From: Candidatus Cloacimonadota bacterium
GTDB lineage: Bacteria; Cloacimonadota; Cloacimonadia; Cloacimonadales; Cloacimonadaceae
Assembly: GCA_029561955.1 (NCBI GenBank)
Contig: JAKQWO010000041.1
Coordinates: 1-64,000, forward strand
Reading direction: 5' to 3'
DNA length: 64,000 nt
Shown here: one piece after another, positions 25,485-35,036 of the stretch
How the letters are laid out: each line of letters begins with the position of its first letter
Numbering within the stretch: the first letter of the stretch is position 1
Program-made: the position numbers and the translations under genes
Notes under the pieces: generated by a model
The model's input: the letters and a program-made list of their open reading frames with translations, nothing else
What the model was told of the DNA's origin: nothing
The model's database searches: none

Positions 25485-26363
25485 TCATCCTTTTCGCCTC
25501 TTTAAAAGGTATTTTAGCAGCAGGTCATTCAGGGGGATTTCGGTGTGAACGGGGTTGTATTCGATCTGGTAGTGCTGAAATCCCTCTCTCAATTCTGTCA
25601 GATGAGCCTCATAATTTCGCAGATATTGCTTGCGGATTTGCCAGGGTGTAACGATGATCTTCTCGCCCGTCTCGCTATCCACAAATTGGGTTTCACGTCT
25701 AAATTTGAATTCCGCCTCGTCCTTATCCACGATATGGAAGATCAAGACCTCATGTTTTTGGATGCGAAAGTGTTTGAGCGCTTTGATGATCTCGGCTGGC
25801 TCGTCCAAGAGATCGGAGATGAGGATGACAAGGCTGCGTTTATTGAGTGAGGCGGCGATGGAGTGCAGTGCAGCGCTGATGTTTGTTCCGCCGGCAGCTT
25901 CCAGATGCACCAAGGCGGCGAAGATTTGAGGCAGATAGGCCTTATATGCCTTGGGTGCCATCCTGAGGCTCACCTCCTCGTTGAAGGTCACCAAGCCCAC
26001 GGCATCCTTTTGCGAGATCATCAGCCAACTGAGCGCAGCGGCTAAACGCCTGGCATAATCCATCTTACTGCCGCTACCGGAATCGTAGAACATAGAGCGG
26101 CTGTGGTCAAGCAGGATCATGCAGCGGAGGTTGGTTTCCTCTTCGTAGCGTTTGACGTAGTAGCGGTCGGTGCGGGCGACGATCTTCCAATCTATATCTT
26201 TGAGCGGTTCACCGTCGTTATATTCACGGTGATCGGAAAATTCTACGCTAAAGCCGTGATAAGGGCTGCGGTGTAATCCCACCAAAAAGCCTTCCACGAT
26301 GCTTTTGGCAAAGAGTTGCAGCTTCTTCAGCTTAGCTGCGCTCTCATCCGTGAAGATGCTCAT
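25485..26363 (-). CDS. DUF58 / von Willebrand A-like protein
   Basis: The 292-residue protein has the DUF58 core GFSVEFSDHREYNDGEPLKDIDWKIVARTDRYYVKRYEEE (about 38-77). A vWA-like fold follows, with a degenerate metal site, LLDHSRSM (the usual form is DxSxS), and VILISDLLD. DUF58 proteins usually work with a MoxR AAA ATPase in envelope or protein-complex maturation, but no moxR gene is in view upstream. The following 60-residue membrane protein overlaps it by 4 bp, so translation is coupled. Confidence 0.88.
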   Translation of the reverse strand: MSIFTDESAAKLKKLQLFAKSIVEGFLVGLHRSPYHGFSVEFSDHREYNDGEPLKDIDWKIVARTDRYYVKRYEEETNLRCMILLDHSRSMFYDSGSGSKMDYARRLAAALSWLMISQKDAVGLVTFNEEVSLRMAPKAYKAYLPQIFAALVHLEAAGGTNISAALHSIAASLNKRSLVILISDLLDEPAEIIKALKHFRIQKHEVLIFHIVDKDEAEFKFRRETQFVDSETGEKIIVTPWQIRKQYLRNYEAHLTELREGFQHYQIEYNPVHTEIPLNDLLLKYLLKRRKG

Positions 26364-26542
26364 TCTTTGTCTTTCGGTTTATAGAGCAGGGCAAAGGGGA
26401 TGATGACTGCGTAGACCAAACTGAGGATGAGCGGCGAGATAACGATGTCGTTCATGGCCATGATAAAGTAGCCCACGACCAAGAGGACGGCGGCGATGAT
26501 CAAAATCAGGAAGTTGACCTTGCCGAGGTTGAGCTTATCCAT
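26360..26542 (-). CDS. small two-helix membrane protein (DUF3098-like)
   Basis: The 60-residue protein has two hydrophobic helices (about 9-28 and 34-53), a short polar turn and a basic tail (KPKDKE). The N-terminal NFLILIIAAVLLVVGYFIM pattern resembles DUF3098 proteins of Bacteroidota and relatives. The ATGA overlap with the DUF58 gene and a ribosome site (AAAGGAG) 8-10 bp upstream support it as real. The function is unknown. Confidence 0.7.
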   Translation of the reverse strand: MDKLNLGKVNFLILIIAAVLLVVGYFIMAMNDIVISPLILSLVYAVIIPFALLYKPKDKE

Positions 26543-26557
26543 ATAATTCTCCTTTAT

Positions 26558-27334
26558 CTAAACGTTATGATAGATTTCCAGAAGCTGCTGTCGCACTTGC
26601 TGAGAGAGTTCAGCTCTGGATTTACTGGCATCAAATGCTATGGCTGGGCGCACGGTGATTTCCACCTCGAAACGGTGTCCCATCATGCTGAGAAAGTGGG
26701 GCATGAAATCCATATCCCCATACCAGCAGACGAGCTGATGGTTGTCTCTGCCAAAGGGTTGCCTGTCGATATGCGTATACTTGATGCAGACGGGCAGGAT
26801 GGGGCATTGCGCTTCCACGGCCACTTGGAAGAGGCTGGAGCGGAAGTCTTTGATGGTGCTGCCGTCCGTGCTGGTTCCTTCCGGGAAGAGCACCACCTTA
26901 AATCCTTCCCTGATGGCTTGGGCAAATCGCTTGATTTCTTGAGGCAGTGAGACGGGTTTATCCCTTTCGGTATAAAGACTTCCACCCACTCGCGTGATGC
27001 TGCCCAAGAAGGGAGTATTGCCCATTTCCACGCTGGTGATAAAGCTGGCAGGCTGTTGCCAGGAAAGCAGCAGGATGTCCATGTAAGAGCAGTGGTTAGC
27101 CACCAGCAGATAGCTTTTATCCCGCATCTGAGCCAGGTTTTCGCCACCGTGCAGCGTCACATGGAAATTGAGCTCTTTGGCGATGATGCGGCTCATGGTG
27201 CTGGTGTATTTGACCGCACGCTTACGCCAGCTCGTCCGGTTGCGGCAAAATTTAAACAGAATCCAGGCCCAGATATGATAAATCAAAAAAGTGACCAACA
27301 CTAAAGCTGTCTGGGGCAGATTCTTGAGTTTCAT
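26558..27334 (-). CDS. plsC: 1-acyl-glycerol-3-phosphate acyltransferase (PlsC family)
   Basis: This membrane-bound enzyme acylates lysophosphatidic acid or a related lyso-lipid. The 258 residues have one N-terminal membrane helix, the catalytic HX4D motif NHCSYMD, and the substrate motif FPEGTSTDG. PILPVCIKYTH follows. The gene lies 12 bp after an OlsB-like acyltransferase gene, a pairing seen in ornithine-lipid (OlsA/OlsB) loci, so the acceptor may be a lyso-ornithine-type lipid rather than only glycerolipid. Confidence 0.88.
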   Translation of the reverse strand: MKLKNLPQTALVLVTFLIYHIWAWILFKFCRNRTSWRKRAVKYTSTMSRIIAKELNFHVTLHGGENLAQMRDKSYLLVANHCSYMDILLLSWQQPASFITSVEMGNTPFLGSITRVGGSLYTERDKPVSLPQEIKRFAQAIREGFKVVLFPEGTSTDGSTIKDFRSSLFQVAVEAQCPILPVCIKYTHIDRQPFGRDNHQLVCWYGDMDFMPHFLSMMGHRFEVEITVRPAIAFDASKSRAELSQQVRQQLLEIYHNV

Positions 27335-27346
27335 CTTTCTAAGAGG

Positions 27347-28204
27347 CTAATCCTGGCCAAATTTACGGTTGTATTTATCGCCGATATCCTGCACCTTGAG
27401 CAGCGTGAGGAAGTCGATGCAGCGGAAATCACGGTCTAAAGCGGGCACTCCACAGACCTTGGCTCCCACTTTGAGGTAGGACTTGAGCAGAGGCGGGATC
27501 TGATCTTTGTGGATGTGCAGGTCTTCCCGGGGTGCCAGATGCGGCTTCTTTCTCACCCTTCTCAGGTGAGCGCTCATGCCGGGAACCTTGAATTTCCCTT
27601 TAGGGCGCACCCGATGGTCGTGAGTGAGGTGGCCTTCGTTTTTGAGGTAGTGATAGATGCCTTTGATCTCTTCTTTATCCATGGTTTTGATGCTGGAACA
27701 GCCGAAGAGATAATGAGTTTGGCTGGCTTGGATGTAGGCGTGAATGCCTTCCCACAAGAGGGCGATGGTGACGCCGTTGCGGTAGTCCTTGTGAACGCAG
27801 GCACGTCCCAGCTCCAGTTTATTGCCGGGCAGTCCTTTAAGCATCCGCTTCATATGGAATTCGGTGGCGGTATACCAGCGTTTGGTGTGCAGCGAGGATT
27901 GGAGTCTGTAGGTGCCGATCACCAGATCCTTGTTTTTGTCGATAATGAGCAGATGGTCACATGTTTTATCAAAGCGGTCGATGTCGTAGCCGCTTCTGGT
28001 CGTTTTTTTGAGCAGTTCCTCCAAAAAGACTTCGTGTCTCAGTTTCAGGGCGGCGCGCAGCTCCTCATTACTATCCGCTGTTTTCACGATGTAATTTCGC
28101 TTTTCGATGTAGATGTTAATGTGGGCACGGAAGTCCCTCAGGCGCGAATTGCGCAGGAAGAACCTTGGCATCTTCAAGGGCTTAGTCAGTGTCATTTCCG
28201 TCAT
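27347..28204 (-). CDS. OlsB-like GNAT-fold acyltransferase (Acetyltransf_5)
   Basis: The 285-residue protein contains LRHEVFLEELLKKTTRSGYDIDRFDKTCDHLLIIDK, VIGTYRLQS, the FHMKRMLKGLPGNKLELGRACVHKDYRNG acyl-donor segment and YLFGCSSI. These match the OlsB/hemolysin-type N-acyltransferases that transfer a 3-hydroxyacyl group from acyl-carrier protein to an amine such as ornithine. The next gene is a PlsC homologue. Product identity is inferred from family and neighbourhood only. It has its own promoter (28243-28271). Confidence 0.82.
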   Translation of the reverse strand: MTEMTLTKPLKMPRFFLRNSRLRDFRAHINIYIEKRNYIVKTADSNEELRAALKLRHEVFLEELLKKTTRSGYDIDRFDKTCDHLLIIDKNKDLVIGTYRLQSSLHTKRWYTATEFHMKRMLKGLPGNKLELGRACVHKDYRNGVTIALLWEGIHAYIQASQTHYLFGCSSIKTMDKEEIKGIYHYLKNEGHLTHDHRVRPKGKFKVPGMSAHLRRVRKKPHLAPREDLHIHKDQIPPLLKSYLKVGAKVCGVPALDRDFRCIDFLTLLKVQDIGDKYNRKFGQD

Positions 28205-28242
28205 TTATGTGATCCCCCATAGTTATTTCGTCTTTCTGCAGG

Positions 28243-28271
28243 ATACAAAATAGAGGCGGGGATGTTGTCAA
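28243..28271 (-). promoter_or_regulatory. sigma70-like promoter for the acyltransferase/DUF58/fumarase run
   Basis: On the minus strand TTGACA (28266-28271), 17 bp and TTGTAT (28243-28248) lie about 38 bp before the OlsB-like start. Confidence 0.6.
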
Positions 28272-28343
28272 TATCATTTTTATTAACAGAGTCTGGAACG
28301 CTTTGTGCATCCCGTGCGCCGGCTTGCCTGTCTGACCGCAGCA

Positions 28344-28784
28344 TCAGAAGTCCACCGTTCTGTATCTTTCCCGCTCTTGATCACGCTTTTTGATGCTGTC
28401 GCGCTTGTCAAAAGTGTGTTTTCCCTTGGCCAAGGCGATGATCACCTTGCACAGCCCCGCCTCGTTGATGAAGACCTCCAGCGGGATGAGCGTCATGCCT
28501 TGCTCTTCCACCTTGGTTCTCAGGCGTCTGATCTCGTGACGGTGCAGCAGCAGCTTGCGCTTGCGCTCCGCTTCGTGATTGAAGTAGGCACTCTTTTCCC
28601 AAGGGCTGATGTGCAGGTTCAAAAGCCAGCATTCATCGTTGATGATGCGGGCATAGCTATCCTTGAAGTTTACCGCTCCGGCGCGGATGCTCTTGATTTC
28701 GGTTCCTTTGAGCACGATTCCCGCTTCATACTTCTGCACGATGTAATAGTCGTGCGTGGCGCGCCGGTTTTTGATCGAGATCAC
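28344..28784 (-). CDS. smpB: SsrA-binding protein
   Basis: SmpB escorts tmRNA to stalled ribosomes for trans-translation. The 146 residues follow the family closely: NRRATHDYYIVQKYEAGIVLKGTEIKSIR, VNFKDSYARI, LHISPWEKS, RKRKLLLHRHEI, LIPLEVFINEAGLCKVIIALAKGKHTFDKR, and a basic C-terminal tail (KKRDQERERYR) that enters the mRNA channel. It overlaps mtaD by 4 bp. No tmRNA gene was recognised in the window. Confidence 0.97.
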   Translation of the reverse strand: MISIKNRRATHDYYIVQKYEAGIVLKGTEIKSIRAGAVNFKDSYARIINDECWLLNLHISPWEKSAYFNHEAERKRKLLLHRHEIRRLRTKVEEQGMTLIPLEVFINEAGLCKVIIALAKGKHTFDKRDSIKKRDQERERYRTVDF

Positions 28785-30094
28785 AGCCCGAGCTCCTCTC
28801 GGATCAACTGCGCATAGCGTCCGGCGGTCTGCAGCAGTTCCGCCTCATCGAGATTGACCAAACGCTGCTCTTTCACCACCTGCCTGCCCGCCACAAAGAC
28901 GTCTCGAATCTGGCGGGAATTGGTGGCATAAACGAGCTGTGATGCCGGCTCATAGAGCGGCTGGCTGTTGAGTGACTGCGTGTCGATGATGAGGAAGTCT
29001 GCATCCTTGCCCACTTCCAAAGAGCCGCGCCGTTCCTCCACGCCCAAAGCCTTGGCAGCGTTGATCGTGACCAATTTCAGCGCCTCGATGGCAGGCAAAA
29101 AGGCAGGGTCGTGATTGAGCGCTTTGTGCAGTTTGGCGGTGTTGGAAAGCTCACCCAGCAAGTCCAGATCGTTGTTACTGGCCACGGAGTCTGTGCCCAA
29201 GGAGAGGTTGATCCCGTGCTCCAGATAGCTCTTGATGGGCGCCAAACCGGAAGCCAATTTCAGGTTGCTGTCCGTGCAGATGCCGATGGAGACAGGCTTT
29301 TGTTGCAACACTTCCATCTCGCTGGAGTCCACATGAACCCCATGCGCCAAGAGGCATTTTGCCTCAAAGAGGCCGAGGTCGTTCAGATAGTGAACCGGTC
29401 TTTTGCCGTGTTCGCTCAGGCAGTTCTCCACTTCCGCCGCCGTTTCGCTGAGGTGGATGTGGATCAGCAGACCGTGCTCCAGAGCAGCATCTGCGCAACG
29501 CTTGAGCATCTCGCTTGAGCAGGTGTAGATGGAGTGCGGCGCCAGACTGAAATCCACCAAAGGCTGATCCCGAAATTGCTCTTCATATTTGAGCACAAAA
29601 AGAGAAGGACGGTAATCCGCACCCATTTTAGCCTCGATCACGGCTTCCGAGATCAGGGCGCGCAGACCGGCTTTGCTGCAGGCTTCGGCGATGGCGCTCA
29701 TCTCAAAATACATGTCGTTGGTCATGGTGATGCCGCTTTTCAGCATCTCACCTGCGCCGAAGAGCGTGGCGTCATAGATGAAGCTTTTGCTCAGCAGCCT
29801 TGCTTCCAGAGGCCAGATGTAGTGATTGAGCCAGATGTCCAGCGGCAGGTCATCCGCCAAGCCCCGAAACCAGCTCATGGGCAGATGGCTGTGCGTGTTG
29901 ATCATTCCCGGCATCACGATGCAATCGTGCGCATCCACACTCTGAAGAGCCTGCCAATCGTGCTTGCCTTGCGCTGCGATGGCGCTGATCTTACCATCCG
30001 TCACGATCAAATCGTGCTCCCGGTAGATGTTCAAATCCGCATCCATGCTGAGGATGGTGGCACCGGAGATGATCAGATCAGCGCGTTTCTTCAA
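28781..30094 (-). CDS. mtaD: 5-methylthioadenosine / S-adenosylhomocysteine deaminase-type amidohydrolase
   Basis: The 437-residue amidohydrolase has metal ligands in NTHSHLPM, the substrate loop SWFRGLADDLPLDIWL, HIHLSETAAEVENC, LAHGVHVDSSEM, and GTDSVASNNDLDLLGE. The pattern fits MtaD, which deaminates methylthioadenosine or S-adenosylhomocysteine to the inosine form. Its overlap (ATGA) with mtnA makes a methionine-salvage role the best reading. Other aminopurine or guanine-type deaminases of the same family remain possible. Confidence 0.87.
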   Translation of the reverse strand: MKKRADLIISGATILSMDADLNIYREHDLIVTDGKISAIAAQGKHDWQALQSVDAHDCIVMPGMINTHSHLPMSWFRGLADDLPLDIWLNHYIWPLEARLLSKSFIYDATLFGAGEMLKSGITMTNDMYFEMSAIAEACSKAGLRALISEAVIEAKMGADYRPSLFVLKYEEQFRDQPLVDFSLAPHSIYTCSSEMLKRCADAALEHGLLIHIHLSETAAEVENCLSEHGKRPVHYLNDLGLFEAKCLLAHGVHVDSSEMEVLQQKPVSIGICTDSNLKLASGLAPIKSYLEHGINLSLGTDSVASNNDLDLLGELSNTAKLHKALNHDPAFLPAIEALKLVTINAAKALGVEERRGSLEVGKDADFLIIDTQSLNSQPLYEPASQLVYATNSRQIRDVFVAGRQVVKEQRLVNLDEAELLQTAGRYAQLIREELGL

Positions 30095-31131
30095 CTGGAT
30101 TCTCCTATCTTCCGCGCTGCGTCTTTGGCCTCAAAAACGCCACAGGGAGTGATGATGCCGTCTATATATTCGGCGGGTGTGATGTCAAAAGCGGGGTTCA
30201 GAGCGGGCGAACCGAGGTTGGCTAACCTCAGACCCTCAAATTCGGTGATCTCCTCTGGGTCTCTGAATTCTATGGGGATGTCCGAGCCTTTGGGACAGTA
30301 AAGATCGAAGGTGCTGAGCGGTGCGGCGATGTAGAAGGGAACCTCGTGCACCTTTGCCAAAACGGCTTTTTCGTAGGTGCCGATCTTGTTGGCGATGTCG
30401 CCATTGGTGCAGATTCGGTCTGCGCCCGTGATCACGATGTCGATCTCGCCCTGCGAAAAGTAATAGCCCGCAGCATTATCGGCGATGATGGCATGCGGGA
30501 TGCCTTCCTGTTGCAGTTCCCAAGCGGTGAGCCGCGCTCCCTGCAAGCGGGGACGCGTCTCGTCCACATAGACGAAGAGGTCTGGATTCTTGGCAAAAGC
30601 AGCCCGAATCACAGCCAAAGCGGTTCCGTGATCCACCGTCGCCAAAGCACCCGCATTGCAATGAGTGAGGATCTTGGCGCCGGGTGTGATCAACGAGGCG
30701 CCCATCTGACCGATCTTAAAACACTCATTCACCACCCGCTCGGCAAACTCTTCCGCCGCAAGTAGCGCCACCTTTTTGGCATGCTCGAGATTGGGGATAA
30801 ACTTGATCGTGCTCTCATAGACGTGATCAACGCCGCTGCGCAGGTCGATGGCCGTGGGACGGCAACTGCACAGCTCTTCATGTGCCTTGCGCAAGGTTGC
30901 CCGAAAGCCGGAATCCGGAGCGTTCAGCGCCGCCAAAGCCATGCCATAGGCACCCGCCACACCGATCGCTGGAGCACCACGCACAGTCATCACGCGGATG
31001 GCTTCCATCACATCCTCATGATCGGCAAAAGCCTTGATCTCAAACTCAAAAGGCAGCTTGTTCTGATCTATCATCAGCAGTTGACCCTCTTCAAACCAGA
31101 CGCTCCGATAATCCCTGTTGTCTATCTTCAT
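30091..31131 (-). CDS. mtnA: S-methyl-5-thioribose-1-phosphate isomerase
   Basis: MtnA converts methylthioribose-1-phosphate to the ribulose form in methionine salvage. The 346 residues have TVRGAPAIGVAGAYGM, LTHCNAGALATVDHGTAL with the catalytic Cys, DETRPRLQGARLTAWEL, and ITGADRI with the catalytic Asp. Members of this family can also act on 5-deoxyribose or ribose-1,5-bisphosphate, but the coupled MtaD gene supports methylthioadenosine recycling. It leads a three-gene coupled unit, mtnA-mtaD-smpB. Confidence 0.93.
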   Translation of the reverse strand: MKIDNRDYRSVWFEEGQLLMIDQNKLPFEFEIKAFADHEDVMEAIRVMTVRGAPAIGVAGAYGMALAALNAPDSGFRATLRKAHEELCSCRPTAIDLRSGVDHVYESTIKFIPNLEHAKKVALLAAEEFAERVVNECFKIGQMGASLITPGAKILTHCNAGALATVDHGTALAVIRAAFAKNPDLFVYVDETRPRLQGARLTAWELQQEGIPHAIIADNAAGYYFSQGEIDIVITGADRICTNGDIANKIGTYEKAVLAKVHEVPFYIAAPLSTFDLYCPKGSDIPIEFRDPEEITEFEGLRLANLGSPALNPAFDITPAEYIDGIITPCGVFEAKDAARKIGESS

Positions 31132-31659
31132 TTATTAGTTCCTTGGTTATTAGATTAGTTCGCCATCTCTGTGGAAGGGCGCTTTTTAGTCAAGAGTTTT
31201 CTCTGGACGGGGGCGAGCTTCGCTCGCAGTTGTGAGTCGTCAGTTGTGAGTCGTCAGTTGTGAGTCGTCAGTCGTCAGCCGCTTCGCTATTGGTAGAGCT
31301 GGATATGCTTTGTGGTAAAGTCCGGTAGGTGCGGCTAAGGCCGGTACCTTCGGTGCGCGACTAACGCCCGTACCAGCACTGTGGTCGGTCCGGCGACCGA
31401 CCCTACATCGACCGACCGTACATGAAAAGCCAGCGTCTACTGGCCATTTAATCCGTGTTAATCCGTGTTCATCAGTGGACTTTCTTCTTTTAAATTCGTG
31501 CTAATTCGTGTAATTCGTGGATGAAAGAACGAGCTCCACCGCGTCCTCGATCTTCGCCGCAGAGCACACCCATCTACACCACCAGCGCAGCGACTGACGA
31601 CTGACGACTGGCTACTGACGACTGCGACGAAGTCGCCCCCTTTTCCTATAAACACACAC

Positions 31660-32040
31660 CAAACACCTACTATTTTAGTAGGAGTTCATCCCATCGGCTC
31701 CGACTCCCGAAAAATGAGCTGTTTCTGAAAATATTGACTTCAGCACGGGAAAAAGTAACGGGGAACAGCCGTTTTTGACCCCCCATAAAGCCGCTGTTCA
31801 TGCGGCGTCCCTGCCCCGCCCCTGCTCGGCTCCTCCTCCATCGAGCAGGAACGGCATAGGATTGCAGTAGGTTACACGTTTGGGCGGAGAAGGCCCCAAA
31901 AAAGAGGTGAACCTTTTCAAAAAGTCAAATGTTTCGATATATTCTCGGTTTTTCAGGGGTAATTAAGGGCGAAAATGCAAAGAAAAATCCCTTTAGTCTA
32001 TTACCTCGATCTACATCACAGAACACACCTCTCCCCGAAG
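31660..32040 (+). repeat. ~380-bp hairpin-rich conserved block, copy 2
   Basis: Same block and orientation as 14743-15124. From about 31785 to 32040 the two copies differ at only a few scattered bases (for example gtttat/gttcat in a loop and gtaatagg/gcagtagg). Between about 31690 and 31770 they are more diverged, mostly keeping AAAAAGTAAC-like strings. The hairpins CCTACTA/TAGTAGG, GCCGC/GCGGC, CCTGCTCG/CGAGCAGG and AAGGG/CCCTT are all kept. Confidence 0.7.
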
Positions 32041-32287
32041 CCGCTCACAACTGGCAACTTAGTGGTAGCCAGCGGTAACTGGCAATTTAATCTGTGTTAA
32101 TCCGTGTCCATCAACCTGCGCAGCGACTGACTACTGACGACTGGCTACTGACAACTGCGACGAAGTTGCCCCGTTCGTGCAATTCGTGGAAAAACCAAAA
32201 AAACCTCTGAATGCGGTTTCAGCGCATCTGGTTAAGGTCATGAGAATAAAGATGATCTCACAAATTTCCAAAAGTGCGATTCTTAAC

Positions 32288-32316
32288 TTGACAAAAAACC
32301 CAACCCCTCAGACAAT
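32288..32316 (+). promoter_or_regulatory. sigma70-like promoter for the first FlgD-tailed secreted protein
   Basis: TTGACA (32288-32293), a 17-bp spacer and GACAAT (32311-32316) lie about 65 bp before the start codon. The string TTGACAAAA recurs as the -35 of the two paralogues downstream. Confidence 0.65.
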
Positions 32317-32381
32317 GGCGCCGTATGCGTTTTTGACCTGAAGAAGGGCTGATAACGTATGACACGACAAGGAGTATTATT

Positions 32382-34838
32382 ATGAAGAAGCTAAGTTTAA
32401 TTTTCGTTCTGGCACTGGCTGTGGTGGCCGGTGTCGCCCAGACGCAATTTACGGCTACCTATACCTTTGGTACAGGTGGCAACGTGCAGTCATTTGCCTA
32501 TAACGGCAGTCCTATCGGTGGGATAAATCCGGGTCCTATGGTGAAACAAGGGGTAACCACTGTAAGCAGTGACGGCAACTTTAGAGCCTCAGGTTGGCCT
32601 ACAGATCCGTGGAGCGACACGGGCAAATACATTGGTTTCACCATCTCTGCCAAACCAGGTTATAAGTTTACTATCAATACCATTACATTTGGCATCGGTA
32701 GGAATGCCGATGGGACAAGATATACCGAGTGGAGAGGTAGTAACAACAACTATGGTAGTTCAAGTGTACTCACAAGCTATACTGTGGTTCCGGGCATAAC
32801 TTATCATTCGTCCGGATTATATGCTAAAATGTTAGAAAATCCTGACTTGGACTATGGTTGGACTGGTATCGGCATCACAATTCCAGCTATTGCTGCCTAT
32901 CAGAATGTTACCACAAGCTGCGGTTTCAGAATGTATATGTGTGGTGCTGAAACTTCCTCAGGAACCGCCGGCCTCCAGGGCCCCATCACCATCACGGGTA
33001 CCTATTCCTATATTCCTTCGGTCGAGGTTTCTACAACTCAGCTCACCGGCTTTACTTATCAGCAGGGCAGTGGCCCTTCACCAGCTCAGAGCTTCACCGT
33101 GACTGCATCCGGTTTGTATGCAAACCATTCGGTTCTCGTTACCGCATTGGGCGGCTATGAAGTGAGTTTAACAGAAAATGGTGACTATAAAACTATGTTG
33201 AACGTGCTTAGTGATGGCAATGGCAATGTAGCTTCCACACCTGTTTATGTGCGTTTGGACCCGGGGTTATTTGCAGACACCTACAACTGTTTTGTCACAG
33301 CGGGCTATTATGCTGCAATACAGGGTAGTAGCCCTCCTGAGAATTTTAATATAGAAAAGACTATTGACTGCTTTGGCACAGTCACTCAGTCACCCGAATA
33401 CTATGTGGCTTTTGAAAAGGATTATGAGACAAAAACATACATCGGATCCGGAACAGTTCTCTTGGGCACTAATGAACTAAACGGCGGGCTTACTTACGGG
33501 CTGAACTGGAATATGACAGATGCCTTGATTGGAACCAATTCGGACAATGTTATCAATGGCAAAAGAAGTGCACGGCTGAATGGCTTAGGGTCCATGACCA
33601 TGACTCAGGATAAACCCAACGGTGCTGGTCTGGTATCCTTCTGTTATCGTCGCTATGGTACCGACAATCAGGTGGCCTGGAAGGTGGAATACAGCACTGA
33701 TCAAGGGACTTCCTGGACGCAGATAGGTAGCACTTTTACCGCCATACAACCTCCCAACCCCAGAGTAATAGAGACCTTCAGCGCAAACATCAATAAATCC
33801 CGTCCCGTGCGTATCCGTATCGTAAGAGCTTCGACAGGTGGCAGCACTACGGATAATCAGCTTAATATCGACTGCATCCGCGTCACCCACTATTATGACT
33901 TCCCCGCCGGGGTGGACAAAACAGTTGGAAACGACCAGATCACCGTCACAGGTGGCAACGCCAACTACAGCATCATCAATACTCAAACCAGTCCTGTCCC
34001 CAATAGTAGCAATTTCACACCCAGTTTCCACCATTGCCTCACACTGTTAGGATCAGGCCCTTGGACTTTTAGTGTCACCAACCAAAATGCCAACTGGATC
34101 GCCTATAAACAGGGAGATACCTGGACTACCTCTCCAATGACGAATGGCTCAGGTTCTATCACCGTGCCGGCTTCCAGAAGCACCGAGATCGAGTTGCTCA
34201 CCGGAAATGGCAACGATCCCACGCTGCCCGTGACGCTCTCTCACTTCTCCGCCACGCTCACCGCGCAGAATTACGTGCAGCTCACCTGGGTTTCCCAGAC
34301 GGAAACCAATCTTTTGGGCTACAACGTCTATCGCGGTGCCAGCGCTGAGCTGAGCTCTGCTGAAAAGATTTCTGAGCTGATCGGGGCGACCAACACCTCA
34401 AGCCCCCAGACCTATATCTACTTGGACAAGGATGTTGATCAGGACGGAACTTATTATTACTGGCTGCAAAACGTGGACATGGACGGCACGATGGGCTACC
34501 ATGGCCCTGTCAGCGTGGTGTTTACTATCGGTGGCAATGGCGGCGCTCCTGCCATACCTTCGTTTACCAGGCTGGAAAATGCCTTCCCCAACCCCTTCAA
34601 TCCAAGCACTACCATCAATTACCAGCTTGAAAGTGCCGGCCTCGTGAAGATCGACATCTACAACACCCGTGGCCAGATCTTACGCAGCTTTGAACACAGA
34701 CACGCTGAAGCGGGACACTACGGTTTCCTCTGGGATGGCCGTGACAGCTCCGGCAGGGAATTGCCCTCCGGCGTGTATCTGCTCAAGATGCGCAGCGGGA
34801 CTTACGTCGGTAGCAAGAAGGTGGTGCTGCAGAAGTAG
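32382..34838 (+). CDS. secreted protein with FlgD-like C-terminal sorting domain, paralogue 1
   Basis: The 818-residue protein has a signal peptide (1-20, cleaved about AQTQF). About 190 residues (21-215) are shared with paralogue 3 (TFGTGGNVQSFAYNG, FGIGRN). Immunoglobulin-like modules come next, then a jelly-roll-like segment (about 345-505) and a fibronectin-III-like domain (LPVTLSHFSATLTAQNYVQL, then YNVYRG). The end is a FlgD-like domain from about 733 with AFPNPFNPSTTI, WDGRDSSGRELPSGVYLLKM and the basic VVLQK. Such tails direct export or anchoring in Bacteroidota-type (type IX-like) systems. The function is unknown. Confidence 0.82.
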   Translation: MKKLSLIFVLALAVVAGVAQTQFTATYTFGTGGNVQSFAYNGSPIGGINPGPMVKQGVTTVSSDGNFRASGWPTDPWSDTGKYIGFTISAKPGYKFTINTITFGIGRNADGTRYTEWRGSNNNYGSSSVLTSYTVVPGITYHSSGLYAKMLENPDLDYGWTGIGITIPAIAAYQNVTTSCGFRMYMCGAETSSGTAGLQGPITITGTYSYIPSVEVSTTQLTGFTYQQGSGPSPAQSFTVTASGLYANHSVLVTALGGYEVSLTENGDYKTMLNVLSDGNGNVASTPVYVRLDPGLFADTYNCFVTAGYYAAIQGSSPPENFNIEKTIDCFGTVTQSPEYYVAFEKDYETKTYIGSGTVLLGTNELNGGLTYGLNWNMTDALIGTNSDNVINGKRSARLNGLGSMTMTQDKPNGAGLVSFCYRRYGTDNQVAWKVEYSTDQGTSWTQIGSTFTAIQPPNPRVIETFSANINKSRPVRIRIVRASTGGSTTDNQLNIDCIRVTHYYDFPAGVDKTVGNDQITVTGGNANYSIINTQTSPVPNSSNFTPSFHHCLTLLGSGPWTFSVTNQNANWIAYKQGDTWTTSPMTNGSGSITVPASRSTEIELLTGNGNDPTLPVTLSHFSATLTAQNYVQLTWVSQTETNLLGYNVYRGASAELSSAEKISELIGATNTSSPQTYIYLDKDVDQDGTYYYWLQNVDMDGTMGYHGPVSVVFTIGGNGGAPAIPSFTRLENAFPNPFNPSTTINYQLESAGLVKIDIYNTRGQILRSFEHRHAEAGHYGFLWDGRDSSGRELPSGVYLLKMRSGTYVGSKKVVLQK

Positions 34839-35013
34839 TCGTCAGTAGCCAGTCGTCAGTAATCAGTCGCTGCGCAAGTGGTGTAGATACTGATGTTTGT
34901 GGTGTAGATCGAGGCCACGTTGGAGTTTTTCTTTTTAATCCACGAATTACACGAATTAACACGAATTAAAAGAAGAAAGTCCACTGATGGACACGGATTA
35001 ACACGGATTGAAT

Positions 35014-35036
35014 GGCCAGCAAACGCTGGCCTTTTT
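35014..35036 (+). terminator. repeat-borne Rho-independent terminator
   Basis: A GGCCAGC/GCTGGCC stem with a 4-nt loop is followed by five T. Equivalent hairpins are at 41349-41370 (four T) and 49992-50013 (five T). It lies about 180 bp after the stop of the preceding gene. Confidence 0.6.

Larger units (their letters stand above)
31132..32381. repeat. 1.25-kb repeat mosaic with the second hairpin-rich block
   Basis: A possible mtnA promoter lies at 31165-31193 on the minus strand (TTGACT, 17 bp, AGAGAT). After it come GTCAGTTGTGAGTC heptamers (31228-31280), palindromic GTACC/GGTCGGTC modules (31320-31420), and the GGCCAGT-CACGAATT module in inverse orientation (31420-31530). Another heptamer tract spans 31585-31630. 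The 380-bp block follows, then an inverse module tail (32060-32195), and finally the promoter of the next gene. No conventional gene was seen. Confidence 0.75.
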
